Shown here in pieces: positions 33,001 to 43,023 of a DNA stretch of 64,000 nt; positions within the stretch are counted from its first letter, which is position 1, and each line of letters opens with the position of its first letter. Position numbers and translations under genes: made by a program. The DNA is taken from NCBI GenBank assembly GCA_963576725.1, contig OY755237.1:67376972-67440971 (forward strand), read 5' to 3'. Source of the stretch: Azorinus chamasolen (lineage: Eukaryota > Mollusca > Bivalvia > Cardiida > Solecurtidae). The notes under the pieces are model-generated. The model saw nothing but the letters and a program-made list of their open reading frames with translations. It ran no database searches and was not told where the DNA came from.

Positions 33001-36000
33001 CAAGCAGTCAGGAGACTTTTAACCTGGGTCTACACGCAAAACTACGCTAACCCATTATACTGTTTTTATACTGTAATGAGTTTGTCTAGTGTTGAATAGA
33101 TCCATCATTCCCGTGCTAATAGTTTTCAAAATGAAAGTTATTCAGCAAAAACAACACCACCAAAATCTATTGAGCATTTACTGAATTCCATTTGCTTTCA
33201 CAGGTTAACAACCATAACCATGGAGCGCTGCATGTACCAATGTTATTACTGCTATATGAAACACAATGCATTACCCGATAACATCGATCATCTAGTTGAA
33301 GCACACGATTCTGTATGTTTAAAGTATAGAGAACTAGAACTGGGCGAATCATCTGGTGCTTTGGGGTATAGGACCAAAACATACGAACACATTATACCTA
33401 CATGTATTGATGGTGATGTGTTTGTGTCGTCCGATAACCGTGTTGGTATTTTCAAGGACAGTGACGGCAGAAAAAGAGGCATAGCCAAATCAATTTCATA
33501 ATGTAGATATAACACCTTGTCTTCGAAGAAACAAACCAATGCGTCAAGTATTAGATCTAGCTCGATTTAAACTGTCTGAATAACAAAAATACTTGGAAAA
33601 GTGTAACGATGAAGATGTTTGCGAGGACGAATCGAGTGTTTATTAATGATTTCACATAGGAGATTTGCAAAACATTCTTCAATATGTGCATTTTCTAGTA
33701 ACGGAAAGGACCCTTTTCTAGAAAAAGCAATTCCGTTTGCATAAACGGGTCGATTATTTGGGCTTTAAAAGTAATTCACCCATACATACTCAAAATGAGT
33801 CGTGTATATATACAAATCTGATACCGTGTTTGCATTGAGAATAGTTTAAGTAAATCAATAACCGTCCTTACAATAGAGTTAAATACATTTATACATGTTG
33901 ATAGCTCACCTAATTGTAAAATCATATAGGTGAACTTACGTTGTTGAATGTTGTCTTTGTACAAACTCGATTCACACGTTAGAAATAATAATTGTTGTGA
34001 ACATAATTGGCTAAATACAATTTACAGAATATACATGATAATTGTGGGTCTTATGTTTCAAGTTCAAGGGAAAACATACGACGTGTGTGTGTCTTCAGGT
34101 GCTGCAACACTGCATTTGTTAGTTGTCGGGTAACCTTAGCCTAAATGATCCCAGATTTAGGGTGAACCTTAACCACCAAATTTTCAAATTTGGGTAACCT
34201 TAGCCATTCGAGCATCAACTCAGTACACGAAAACACGTGTAACTACCTGAATTTTGAACGAAGCAAGATGATAGTCAAAGAAAAGACAGAAAAATACTTC
34301 GATTTACCTTCGACATCGTTGGATTAACGTGAGTTTGTCATATATCGGAGATATTCAGTCCCAAAAAAGGAAAATGGTGTTTTGGCATATTGATACACGT
34401 TGATTCACTGATTTAATACACCATTCTGCATGCTATTGGGAAAATATTACACCAACATGTTCGGCAAACACTGCTTTTTACGGCTGCATACAAAGAAGTG
34501 TCGATCTTCTGAAAATAGGAGTCTTTAGGAGCAAAATACAAACTCGCCGTTTTAATCGACTCTCGCTGCCCGAGGTAACCACAGCTTTATCGTTGGGGTA
34601 ACCATAATCGATTGGACGGTGTGATATATAACTCTACTTTTTTCTGATAAAACAATTAGCCCACAGCAAGACTGTTAGTGGGATTCCTAAATTCATAACA
34701 TTTTTGGAAAATTAGTCAATTTGACCAATATTTCAGGCTTAAATCTCAATTTTCCACGCAGTCCTCACTCCTTAGACTAGTACATTGCATTCTCCTAATT
34801 GCGCAATCTGAATCCGCCGGATGTGTGTATCAGCTGTTTAACTGTGGTTTGCAGTCAAGTACAGCCACTATTTGAGCGGAGATAAAACCTAGCAATCTAC
34901 TTAAATCACTAATCAGTTTAGAGCTGATTTCAGAGGCAATGGCGGACCTCTTGGATAACGAGATTTAGCCCTCCTGAATTTCCTTGCAAAAATCGGCAAA
35001 ACTAGGTGATTTAGTGCAGAACATATGACACGTTTGACGTCACTTAATGTGTTAACGTCACAATTCTACACTCATCAACCTTTGTCAGCTGAAAATCAGC
35101 TGGGACAAACTACATGTATACTCAACGTCAAAAAATAAGAGTAACAGAAATTTACCATCAGCATTGATAACGTTATTGAGTGGTCTGTATATATCACTAA
35201 TTTCTCCGCCGATATCGGATTTGTCTCTTTTAACTTTGATGCGATGAACATACACGCTGCTCCTAATAACTGAAGTCGAGTCCGAGGAATATCACAAACT
35301 GATAGAAATCTATCCAAATAGTTCATTGCCAAAGGAAAAACCTCCTCTTCACACCTCTGTTCATCACAGACCTGAAAATGAAAGCAAGCAATAAGTAAAA
35401 AAAAAATCCAGTATCGATTTTTATTTCAATCAAATTAATCATAAAACGCTTGTTGAAATCTACTTTCGTATTTGAAATAAATACGAGTATACAAAGAAAA
35501 TTAAACGCAATTAGTTAAGACGCTTTGTGTCATGCTTTGTAATTAATAAATTTTGCTGAATAAGTCACTTTCATCACGCGGTTGATATAAAGTTATTTTA
35601 TTGGTTGATTTATCATTGCCGGAGCTAATATACACAAGATTCGCTCCACGGCGTAATATCAGCCACCGTATGCAACTATGAAACTTTACAATTGATTCGC
35701 ACATACATATGTGGAATATTCATTAAAATTCACATTTTCACCAAAATCACTAAAAAAGCCGATTTTGATCTGCAAAAATGTCTTTTCTAATTATCCTACA
35801 AAAAGATAATCATTTGCATCTGCTGTTTTCTCAGAAAGTTTGTTTAATCGTGAAATTTCACCATATTTCCATCAATTTCATACAGTAAAAGGCCGCCTAT
35901 GAAAATTTAAGAAAATAATCAATTTTCATTTGTCAACCATAATATTTATACTATTTAGAAATTTAAAGTCTTGACTCGCTGATGAATACTTCAATTTATA

Positions 36001-36517
36001 TCTATCGCCACTAGTAATCATGTAATATCATTTCATATTACACTATGTCAGTCCTAATGCTCATCGCTCTCTCCCGCCATCTTGATTTTCAACGTTTTTG
36101 CCTCAGACACGACACAAAGAAACACTAATAAAAATAAATGCTAAAAAATCCATTTTAAGTCCGATTTCTTTTCAAATTACATTATTTGGAAGATAAAGCA
36201 TTTCTTTTCCTTATGAAACAACTGTCATATGAAAAAAATGAAGATTTCATCGAAAAATTTGTAACATTCCAATGCATATGTCAGAGATATATCCAAGTCA
36301 GTGAATGAGCGTAACTTTTTACCTCAAGCATCCATTGCGCTACCATCCTTCGCATGTAACGTTTAATGTCCGTTTGAACACATTTGAAATATGCAGGATT
36401 TGGCTGATATCTGTCTTCAAGTGCCAGTAAATTTTGCAACACTCTATTGTCATGTATTAATACAGGATCCTCATAAGCCCTACGTGGGGCGTCCGCCTCA
36501 ACGCACATTAAATCCAT
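23895..36517 (-). CDS. CCND: Cyclin D (G1/S-specific D-type cyclin), five coding exons
   Basis: Spliced CDS = 36517-36323, 35371-35156, 31137-30975, 25152-25013, 24077-23895: 897 nt, 298 aa plus TAG, close to vertebrate cyclin D1 (295 aa). D-type cyclins activate CDK4/6, which phosphorylate Rb in the nucleus to allow S-phase entry. Visible hallmarks are an LxCxE Rb-binding motif (LMCVE, residues 3-7), the cyclin-box run [11 protein letters not shown] (55-65), [10 protein letters not shown] (80-89), the CDK-contact region SKLKET (110-115), KLKW/TPHDF in exon 3, [20 protein letters not shown] in exon 4, and a C-terminal [10 protein letters not shown] degron whose first Thr (289) matches the GSK3-type Thr286 site of cyclin D1. 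All introns are GT-AG and every junction keeps frame. The start is the first ATG after an in-frame stop at 36590-36592. There is a His-rich linker before the degron. No other coding gene in the window is comparably certain. Confidence 0.96.
24130..24358 (-). mobile_element. TM3 element in cyclin D intron 4
   Basis: TTAA 24130-24133 and 24355-24358 bracket a full TM3. Its palindrome (about 24187-24253) is perfect: AAACCATTGTGATAAATAGA, GCATTTGCTCCTATAGGAGC. Its near end is only about 53 bp upstream of the exon 5 boundary. Confidence 0.9.
25013..25152 (-). CDS. CCND: Cyclin D coding exon 4
   Basis: This exon is 140 nt. It begins AT TGC AAG after the acceptor TTTTTCAG and ends GATATG before the donor GTAAGT (25012). 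It encodes [20 protein letters not shown] and on to HQITGIDM, matching the C-terminal cyclin fold of D-type cyclins. It returns the frame to phase 0. Confidence 0.94.
25881..25942. repeat. HP hairpin, GCCGAG-type tip, in intron 3
   Basis: CAAACAGCTTTATCCTGATG and CATCTGGATCCAAACTGTTG are the arms, with the tip GACGCTGAGTTACTTGGCGTC. Confidence 0.75.
26586..26925. mobile_element. DM element (left-truncated) interrupted by TM3
   Basis: GAAGCTTTCTGCATAACTTT and CATCCTGCA stop at TTAA and resume after TM3 as GCAGTCACCTGCC, continuing to GTTTAGAAGTTTTACTGTA. The left palindrome arm is missing. Confidence 0.75.
26622..26850 (-). mobile_element. TM3 element with TTAA target duplication, in intron 3
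   Basis: TTAA 26622-26625 and 26847-26850. Removing 26626-26850 rebuilds CCTGCA-TTAA-GCAG, the normal DM arm. The palindrome around GCATTTGCTCCTATAGGAGC is intact. Confidence 0.9.
27788..27858. repeat. HP hairpin, solo copy, intron 3
   Basis: AAACAGTGCAGACCCTGATC and GATTTGGGTCTATAATGTTT are the arms. The tip ATGGTTATTCTAGGAGCCCT is decayed. Confidence 0.6.
29932..29998. repeat. HP hairpin, solo copy, intron 3
   Basis: GCAAGTAGTGCAGATCCAGA and TGATCAGGATCTTCACTATT are the arms, with the tip CTCCTTCAGGATCAG. Confidence 0.6.
30975..31137 (-). CDS. CCND: Cyclin D coding exon 3
   Basis: This exon is 163 nt and ends in phase 1. The acceptor is TTTTGCAG (CAG 31140-31138) and the donor is GTAAAAC starting at 30974. 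It encodes [20 protein letters not shown] onward to [11 protein letters not shown], spanning the end of the first and start of the second cyclin fold. The split codon is completed by exon 4 to give Asp192. Confidence 0.95.
31245..31325. repeat. Family-I palindrome in intron 2
   Basis: CACCAAACCCTATGCTGTGA and GGTCACAACATTGGGTTTGT are the arms, with the tip ACTCTTTAGAAT. A TM2 right end (GCGTCTGCTCTGTTTGG... AAAAGGG-TTAA) follows to 31394. Confidence 0.6.
32125..34623 (+). mobile_element. DNA transposon with about 680 bp terminal inverted repeats
   Basis: Left arm 32125-~32800 and right arm ~33945-34623 are inverted copies with small indels and substitutions. Both start CACACCGTCCAATCGATT at the outer edge. 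A candidate 5 bp target duplication, ATATA, flanks the element (32120-32124 and 34624-34628), though it is low-complexity. The 1.1 kb interior carries one short C2H2-type ORF and no recognisable transposase, so the copy is probably non-autonomous. Long TIRs recall Mutator-like or other long-TIR families, but the superfamily is not assignable here. It sits in cyclin D intron 2, on the strand opposite to the gene. Confidence 0.85.
33220..33501 (+). CDS. Small C2H2-type protein or transposon ORF fragment, 93 aa
   Basis: The ATG is in a good context (ACCATGG) and the ORF ends TAA. Residues 8-29 read C-x2-C-x12-H-x4-H (C8, C11, H24, H29), a single C2H2-like zinc finger, followed by a conserved-looking LKYRELEL...LGYRTKTY stretch. 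It lies in the interior of the long-TIR transposon, and a 3'-splice-site-like tract ending TTTCACAG lies just upstream (~33203), so it may be the second exon of a longer transposon protein. No catalytic motif is seen. A DNA-binding N-terminus of a lost transposase is possible. The function is unknown. Confidence 0.5.
   Translation: MERCMYQCYYCYMKHNALPDNIDHLVEAHDSVCLKYRELELGESSGALGYRTKTYEHIIPTCIDGDVFVSSDNRVGIFKDSDGRKRGIAKSIS
35156..35371 (-). CDS. CCND: Cyclin D coding exon 2
   Basis: This exon is 216 nt (72 codons), which as far as I recall equals vertebrate CCND1 exon 2. The acceptor CAG is at 35374-35372 and the donor GTAAAT starts at 35155. It begins [20 protein letters not shown] and ends ITLSMLM, aligning without gaps to the human exon 2/3 boundary. 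It carries the cyclin-box core and the CDK-contact lysines. Confidence 0.95.
36323..36517 (-). CDS. CCND: Cyclin D coding exon 1
   Basis: This exon encodes 65 residues, with ATG at 36517-36515 and phase 0 at the donor (GTAAAA, GT at 36322-36321). It carries the Rb-binding LMCVE motif and the start of the cyclin box, ending MLE. The frame is open further upstream to 36590 but has no ATG there, only a TTG at 36562. Confidence 0.95.
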
Positions 36518-36559
36518 ACTGCAGAGAGCTCGAACTGTCCTGTAATTTTCACGTTTGTC

Positions 36560-36860
36560 CAAATAAATAAATCCAGGACAAAATCGTGATCAGGTTTTTC
36601 TTGAGTAAATCGCACTGAGGTAGATCGTTTGGTCGGTTAGACAAACGGGTGAATTGTGTCGATTTAGCTGTTCACCATACGTCTGACCTTTCCGACGTTC
36701 ACCGACCAACAAATTTTACTTTGCAAAGTTCTATTGAAGTAGTTATATAGACCCAGTTAAACCGCACAACTGCGCATGCGCCAACGCCTCGGAGCTATGA
36801 CAGTTAGGGAGAATTAACAACGGCCAGCAGCACGAAATAACGGATTTTAGTGTGGAAACA
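36560..36860 (-). promoter_or_regulatory. Cyclin D upstream region
   Basis: This is unique, non-repetitive sequence directly 5' of the cyclin D start and is the likely 5' UTR and promoter. It contains a palindromic NRF-1-type site at 36771-36782 in a short CpG-richer patch. No TATA box is evident close to the site. The transcription start cannot be fixed from sequence alone. Confidence 0.45.
36771..36782. promoter_or_regulatory. NRF-1-like palindromic site
   Basis: TGCGCATGCGCC matches the NRF-1 consensus (YGCGCAYGCGCR). It lies about 255 bp upstream of the cyclin D ATG, in a usual position for a CpG promoter element. Binding is inferred, not shown. Confidence 0.5.
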
Positions 36861-38217
36861 GTGTTTATCAATAATTTTATACTTACCCGAGTTTATAAAA
36901 TGCATTTTAAATGTATAACACATATTTTGGTCGAGAGAAACTGACAATGCAACAAGAAATTCAACTTCCTTTAGTTTTTAGGACCGCCCACCTTATGAAT
37001 ATATTCATGATTAGTTAGTAAAACACCTTGCAAGGAGTTTGCAAGAGATTGGGGTAGGGAAAACATTAAAATGCTAAATGAATTCGAGACCAGCACTTGC
37101 CATAAAATATTATTCACGTTTTAAAATAATTTTGCAATGGTGCATATAGGATTTTACTGTTGCAATTTTATTATTAAATAATGTATTACTTTGCAACATA
37201 ATTGGAGGGAAAAGTCAGCTTACATGTATAGATCATTGAAAGAAAAAAATAAACATAAATAATCAAGGCTGTATGAAAAATGCTGCTGAAGCATATACGA
37301 TCTAGAAAATTTTCTTGATGCTTTTTCTTTCATTACTCGTAATATTTTGTGATGTTTTTGGCATTTATAAGCTTTCAATAAGCGCCCTGGTTTTGCTCTT
37401 ATTTATAGTTTTCGATGAAAAGTAGGTCAAAATTGGCTTCGACCAATCAGACTGCCGTATCTCTGTGGCCTAGTCAGCGATAAAGTATGAATGAAAAGAG
37501 AGTTTGCATTTACTATAAATGCGTGCGGTCGCCGCCGTTTCAACATGGGACCCCTGCGGTAGGCCCACCCCTAAATTTTGTCTGACAGGGAGCGCGCAGG
37601 CCCCGATAGGTTCGGATAGGCCAGTGTCTGCGCACTATTTGAAGGCGTGGCTTGATCCCCTGATCGAGGTTAGCTACTCTCTTGTCCCAGTTTTCCTTTA
37701 ACCCATGACATGCAGAGTAAATGAAACTGGCTCTTCCTTTTCTTAATATTAATTTAAAGAAATATTGTATCAAACTTTTCACTGCAGAAAATTCTTTTTT
37801 ATGATCAACAGTTTAGATCCTCATCAAGGGACTCGCTCAGTGACCCTTTGATCTGGGTCTACACTTATTGTAAATACCTTTATAGACTCGGTTTCCGCAC
37901 TTTAAGGGTTAAAATCCCTTTGTAAGAACCTTAGAGGAAAACTAGTGTACTTTCTCAATCTGCAAATAGTCTACACCTTAATCAGAGAACTTATACAATA
38001 TATTTCTGATAGGTGTCTACACTGTTTTTCATGCGATACCTTCTCGCAAATAACACCCTTTTATACTACATGGACTTCGTTAGATGAACAATGATGGACT
38101 ATTCCATTTGAATAAATCAGCGTTTAAAGGGTTATTGAGCTGTACGGAGATACCCCCAAATAAATATTATAGGACATCCAAGCACACAAAAGAGACAATC
38201 GAGTTACCTTATTCGTG
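36861..38217. other. Mostly unique sequence upstream of cyclin D
   Basis: AT-rich unique DNA with a small CpG-richer island at 37520-37690 and two weak HP-like remnants (37795-37870 and 37965-38030). No gene was recognised. The short open frame across the island has no recognisable domain. Confidence 0.4.
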
Positions 38218-38454
38218 TTAACCCTTTCCCTGTTCTATGTTTGTTCAAAATTTCATTACCTGCTGAATATTCATGATCAAAATAGGTATAATGAAATATG
38301 GAACGTGGGGCATTAATTGTAGCCATTTTAGAAAGTAAAGAAACAGATCTATTGAATTCCATTAGCAAACAGAGCAGACCCTGAGCATAGGAGCCGTCTG
38401 ATCTGGGTCTACTCTGTTTGCAGGTGTGTGAAAAGGTGTTTATATAAGGGTTAA
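38218..38454 (+). mobile_element. TM1 element
   Basis: TTAACCCTTTCCCTGTTCTA, TATAATGAAATATGGAACGT, then HP (38364-38423) missing part of its left tip, and AAAAGGTGTTTATATAAGGG-TTAA. The right TTAA is shared with the next TM2. Confidence 0.8.
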
Positions 38455-38690
38455 CCCTTTCCTTGTTGAATATTCATGTAAGAAATAATTACACAGTGAC
38501 TAGTTTTTAGCTAAGTTTTTATAATGATAATTTTTTTTATGTTCACATGCTTTTTTTACAGTGCTAGAAACTGTAGAATCAGATCTAGTATAATTTCATA
38601 AAGAAACTTGTCAGACCCTGCTTAGACAGCTCCTACAGAGGCTGTCTGAGCTGGGTCTAAACTGTAAAGTTGTATGAGGGAAAGTTGTAA
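38451..38690 (+). mobile_element. TM2 element abutting TM1
   Basis: TTAACCCTTTCCTTGTTGAA, ATTCATGTAAGAAATAATTA, a decayed HP (38603-38668, tip AGCTCCTACAGAGGCT) and GAGGGAAAGTTGTAA. Confidence 0.7.
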
Positions 38691-38727
38691 ATAGAAAATA
38701 TACAATATTTTCTCTCTTAGCAGTCTG

Positions 38728-38730
<3 letters not shown>

Positions 38731-38802
<72 letters not shown>
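38731..38802. repeat. (TA)n microsatellite
   Basis: About 35 uninterrupted TA units. Confidence 0.97.
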
Positions 38803-38806
<4 letters not shown>

Positions 38807-39490
38807 CGCTAAATCTTATTTACATTGTCTTACAGTACTCATTTGAATCTTATATCCGAGATGATTCTTATAAGTATTAAACAATGCACGGTTTTGTTGA
38901 GAAATAACAACTTTTGACATCTTCATACTCCTTCTTTGTCGTAAGGTAATGATGCAAGGGAGGCAACTCAAGAATGCGTTTTTCATCACTTTTAGAATGG
39001 AAAAATATAATGGAGAAACCGAAATTTACACGACTTTTCCGTAAAATTATGTCCAAAAACTCAAGCCAAGGTCTATATATAAACGCACCTAAGTCTGATA
39101 CCAAATGTAAATACCAAAAAGAATTTCAATGACTGCAATAAACATACCTGTATACGTGTTGGTATAGATATTGCAAGGGGTGTATACAGCCGTTATTTGT
39201 TCGTCAGTTTACGATAACATTGTTTGCTGAACTCAGAAGAATGTATCCAAATACCCAGTGAAATAAGGCTAGGCAAAAAGCACACGTAGTTCTTACCGGG
39301 ACAAGTAACCATAATATAGACAATTATAGTGTTACGGGTTAGACATATGTGTCATCATACATGCAGTCTGTACAGGGTCCCAAACTCGTCCTCTTTACTT
39401 CCCGCTGTCAACGAGATTCCATACCACGCAATTCCTCACTTATTGCATTCCTTATGCACGCATCTAAACCTTTTGCTCCATGCATACGCA
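38803..39490. other. Unique non-coding stretch
   Basis: AT-rich unique sequence with no recognisable gene or repeat family; only short open frames. Confidence 0.4.
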
Positions 39491-39491
39491 T

Positions 39492-39707
39492 TTTGTCCCT
39501 TTCCTCCATAAATACGTCTCTATATAATTCACCTGTTGAAACCATTGTGATAAATAGAGCATTTGCTCCTATAGGAGCAAATGCTCTATTTATCACAATG
39601 GTTTCAAATTACAAAATTCTAAACTTTTCCTTTTCTCTAGTTAATGCTCCATTTTGGTAGATGCATCCAAAGAGGATATAAAAATAGCCTATGGAGGAAT
39701 GGGTTAA
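39492..39707 (-). mobile_element. TM3 element
   Basis: TTTGTCCCTTTCCTCCATAA at a decayed left end, a perfect palindrome (39535-39605, GCATTTGCTCCTATAGGAGC) and GGAGGAATGGG-TTAA at the right. Confidence 0.8.
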
Positions 39708-39711
39708 CTCA

Positions 39712-40055
39712 TTCGCAAATAGATTAGGCTAGACCCAAATCAGACTGCTCCTGTATGAGCAATCTGATTAGGGTCTGCTGTTTGATTATTATTTCAGAAG
39801 TCAATCTCTACCGCTTAATGCGGCATAACTTTACTTATTTTATATTTTCACTATAATAAATCAACTATTAATACATTATAGATGGAGTCTCATATCAATA
39901 ATATTCCTGGAATAAAGAAGTTATTTATCTATCACCTGAAAGAGGCGTTTTCAATTACATTTACAAACAGAGAGCATCCATATCAGACGACTCCTGTAGG
40001 TAAAAGAAGTCGTATGATCAGGTTCTTCTCTGTTCGCAGAGGCGTGGAAAAACGC
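39712..40055. repeat. Two HP hairpins in degraded TM2 sequence
   Basis: 39712-39785 (tip CTGCTCCTGTATGAGCAATC) and 39962-40040 (GACGACTCCTGTAGG, with an inserted AAAAGAAG) are imperfect HP copies. Confidence 0.5.
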
Positions 40056-40370
40056 ATGTAACCCTTTCCCTGTTCTGTATTTAGGTCAAATTTCAATACC
40101 TACTGAATATTCATTAACACAATAGGTATAAAGAAATATGGAAGGTGGAACATTATAGCCATTTTAAAAAGTAAAGAAACATATCTATCAAATTTTATTA
40201 ATAGGAATAGTAATAGGAAAACGACAGGTTTTACGTGTTTAACCCTTTAACTGATGAATATTCATAAACGAAATAATTATTGTAAGGTGTTAATGAGCTG
40301 GATTTTTATAATGCCATTAGGATCGTGTTTCGTTATCAAACAAATCAGGCACTGGCCTGGATTTATTCTA

Positions 40371-40573
40371 CAGTAAAACTTCGATTATCCGAACACTAAA
40401 ATACGTATTATTATCGATCTTTAAGACAGGTGGCAGCTTAATGCATGGTGAAAGTCATGCAGAAAGCTCCTCTAGGAGCTTTCTGCATGACTTTCACCAT
40501 GCATTAAGCAGCCACCTGCCTAAAAGGGTCTAAATTCTTCTATACCGAAAATTCGAATAATCGAGGTTTTACT
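40371..40573. mobile_element. DM/EM-type palindromic element
   Basis: CAGTAAAACTTCGATTATCC and AATAATCGAGGTTTTACT are the ends, with TA at the left. The inner palindrome 40428-40522 is essentially perfect (GACAGGTGGCAGCTTAATGC, tip AAAGCTCCTCTAGGAGCTTT). Confidence 0.85.
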
Positions 40574-41006
40574 CTATATTCAGTTTTGTCTCTATCATGT
40601 CAAGAGTTAACACTATGTACTCAGCATTATAAATAATAACAATTCATTAAAGATCTGATAATAGTCTCATTTCAGACCGACATAGATTCAATTTACATGT
40701 TTACCCCCAAGAAAGTAGCCTCAATGGACTCACTCGAGCGAGTTCAGCGCATGCTTTTGTTTTCACGTTGCCTAATCACCCGTGGCGGTATTTGTCATAT
40801 AGATAATAATTTGATATAACTATATTCGGCTAGAAATATCGAACACAAACAAAAGTAATTAGCCGTCTAACAATCAAGCCAGACAATCAGGACAAATCCA
40901 CGCCATAGACAGGTATACGTGGTTACTCATATAGAACCCAGGACGAATACGTGAGAACCACTAGTTGGCACCATACAATGTTGTGAAACATAAAACTATT
41001 TTGTCT

Positions 41007-41252
41007 TTAACCCTTTCCCTGTTCTATGTTTATTTCAAATTTCAATACCTATTGAATAATCATGGTGAAAATAGTTACAATGAAATATGGAAGGTGGAAC
41101 ATTGTAGTCATTTTAGAAACTAATGAAACAGAACTTCCATATTACATAAGCAAACAGAGTAGACACTGATCAGACGGCTCCTATAGGAGCTGTCTGATCT
41201 GAGTCTTCTCTGTTTGCAAATGCGTGAAAACACGTTAGCGTTAAAAACTTAA
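41007..41252 (+). mobile_element. TM1 element
   Basis: TTAACCCTTTCCCTGTTCTA, GAAATATGGAAGGTGGAACA, HP at 41151-41218 (tip GGCTCCTATAGGAGCT) and GCGTGAAAACACGTTAGCG. The right end is slightly decayed. Confidence 0.8.
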
Positions 41253-41353
41253 TCCATTTGAAAACTAATTACCTTTGGTCTACTGAAACGTTGTCTACTT
41301 TAGTTGTTTCAAAAACAATGTTTACCCATTCGTTACCAATGAGTATCAGAGTA

Positions 41354-41419
41354 TCAAACAGCATGGATCCTAACGAGACGCCGAGTGACTCGGCATATCA
41401 TCTGGATCCAAACTGTTTG
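41354..41419. repeat. HP hairpin, GCCGAG-type tip
   Basis: CAAACAGCATGGATCCTAAC and CATCTGGATCCAAACTGTTT are the arms, with the tip GACGCCGAGTGACTCGGC. Confidence 0.8.
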
Positions 41420-42018
41420 CAAAGGTAATCGCCGACTCAGCATTAGTAGCGAAGGAGATGAAGAAGCGAGAAATTAAGAAACTGCCAGCACGTTTTTTTT
41501 TCTGCTCAATAATTGATGTCAGACCTAAAATGATTAAAACAGTATATATAACTTGACAAAATCTATCGCCTGCGACAATCAAACGTTTTACATTTTGTAG
41601 ACACCATGTTGTCTGAAAAAAATGTGCCTTCCTTCTCAACGGAAAGGATTTGGGCTTTTTATGGTCAATAAAGTTTGATGTAGACCTATCAGGAGAGGTC
41701 TTTGACCAATGATTAAGTCCAATCATTTAAGATTCGAACCATGATTGGAAAGTTAACGAGGCCTACAAACTGTTAAGTTTCCGCAGACAGGAAACAATCT
41801 CACTCATTTCCATACGCTCTGTGACGTTTTGTTAGACCTTTCAACACTAAGTACCTATCGTCTGTTAAAAATATCGTCTGTTCTTATTTCAAAGTCGACA
41901 TTTATTCTAATTATATTTATTTTTGTTTCCGAAAACACAATCGGAATGTCAAACAGTGTACATGTACAGGCTGATTTGACACACTGTTCTGTTCTGTTCG
42001 GGATCTACAATAATTGTT

Positions 42019-42248
42019 TTAACCCTTTCCTCCATAAATACGCATTTCTACGCCTCTGTAAAAGTCACCTGTTGAAACCATTGTGATAATAGAGCATTTG
42101 CTCCTATAGGAGCAAGTGCTCTATTTATTACAATGGTTTCAAGCTACAAAATTCTAAAATATGATCCTTTTCACTAGTAAATGCTCCTTTTTGGTAGATT
42201 TATTCAAAGAGGTTGGATCTAAAAATAGCCTATGAGGGAATGGGTTAA
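42019..42248 (-). mobile_element. TM3 element, complete
   Basis: TTAA 42019-42022 and 42245-42248. CCCTTTCCTCCATAAATACG at the left, GCCTATGAGGGAATGGG at the right, and the palindrome GCATTTGCTCCTATAGGAGC in the centre. Confidence 0.85.
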
Positions 42249-42841
42249 GTAATAATCCAAAGGTCATCGGTAGAAGATTCGTGTAGAAACAACCTTTAAA
42301 AGAAAATTAGATTTGGTCAAAATACATATTTGGACAGATCTCTCAAATGTTTTGATTGTTAGGTTATTTTTAGTCACTAAGTGCAAATTTCAGGAGCATT
42401 GAAAGCAGATTCCTTGACAAGGTCGTATTGGTTATCTCCCTTGAACTTACTGTCATGGTAACGAAATCGACAGTGTGTAAACATTGTCCGTTTTAGCATT
42501 TAGTTTTTCAATTTTTATCAATATTTCAGAGCAAAAAGACGGGGAAAATGAAGAATGAGTGTTTTATAATGTTAGACATTATTTTTGATTAGATTATCAG
42601 CACATTTAACCCTTAATCTGCTGTAAAAATGACGTCGGCTTATAATCCTATGTGTTGCAATTTCAGATTACTTCCGATAGGTTCAAACTTTTGAGAAACT
42701 ATCGGTAGAGTAACAACTAGTTTGGATTATGACCAGGAGCTGAATCAGAGTCTTAATCTTTAACTTCATAAAGAGGCGTTTTGCAAACAGAGTTTACCCT
42801 GATCAAAAGACTCAAGTGGAGCCGTCTGATCAGGGTGTGCT

Positions 42842-43023
42842 CTGGGTCCATGATTATAAAGCTTTTAGTTGAGTCTGAGTTCGTTCTCAAGCTTTTGATT
42901 GGTCAGATTTGAGCCTTTGGCTCAAATCTGACCAATCAAAAGCTTGAGAACTCAGATCTGACTAATCAAATGCTTGAGAACAAACTCAGACTCAACTAAA
43001 AAGCTTTATAAGCATGGATTCTG
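42842..43023. mobile_element. FM element inserted in a TM2 hairpin
   Basis: CTGGGTCCATGATTATAAAG and CTTTATAAGCATGGATTCTG are the ends, with the tip GATTTGAGCCTTTGGCTCAA. TM2 sequence ...GATCAGGGTGTGCT on the left and GTTGCTAATGG on the right shows it landed in an HP right arm. Confidence 0.8.

Larger units (their letters stand above)
31138..35155 (-). other. Cyclin D intron 2
   Basis: This intron is 4018 bp. More than half of it is a single long-TIR transposon (32125-34623). The rest is AT-rich unique sequence with a family-I palindrome (31245-31325) that interrupts a TM2 right end. Confidence 0.85.

Noticed and set aside
36560..36562. Upstream TTG as cyclin D start
   Set aside because: Non-ATG; the first ATG (36517-36515) fits the family N-terminus with LxCxE at residues 3-7.
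37519..37782. Open frames on both strands of a CpG-richer patch upstream of cyclin D
   Set aside because: Both strands are open because of composition; no domain or splice signals.
41370..41726. 118-codon minus-strand frame
   Set aside because: Starts in an HP hairpin and has low-complexity content; no domain or gene structure.
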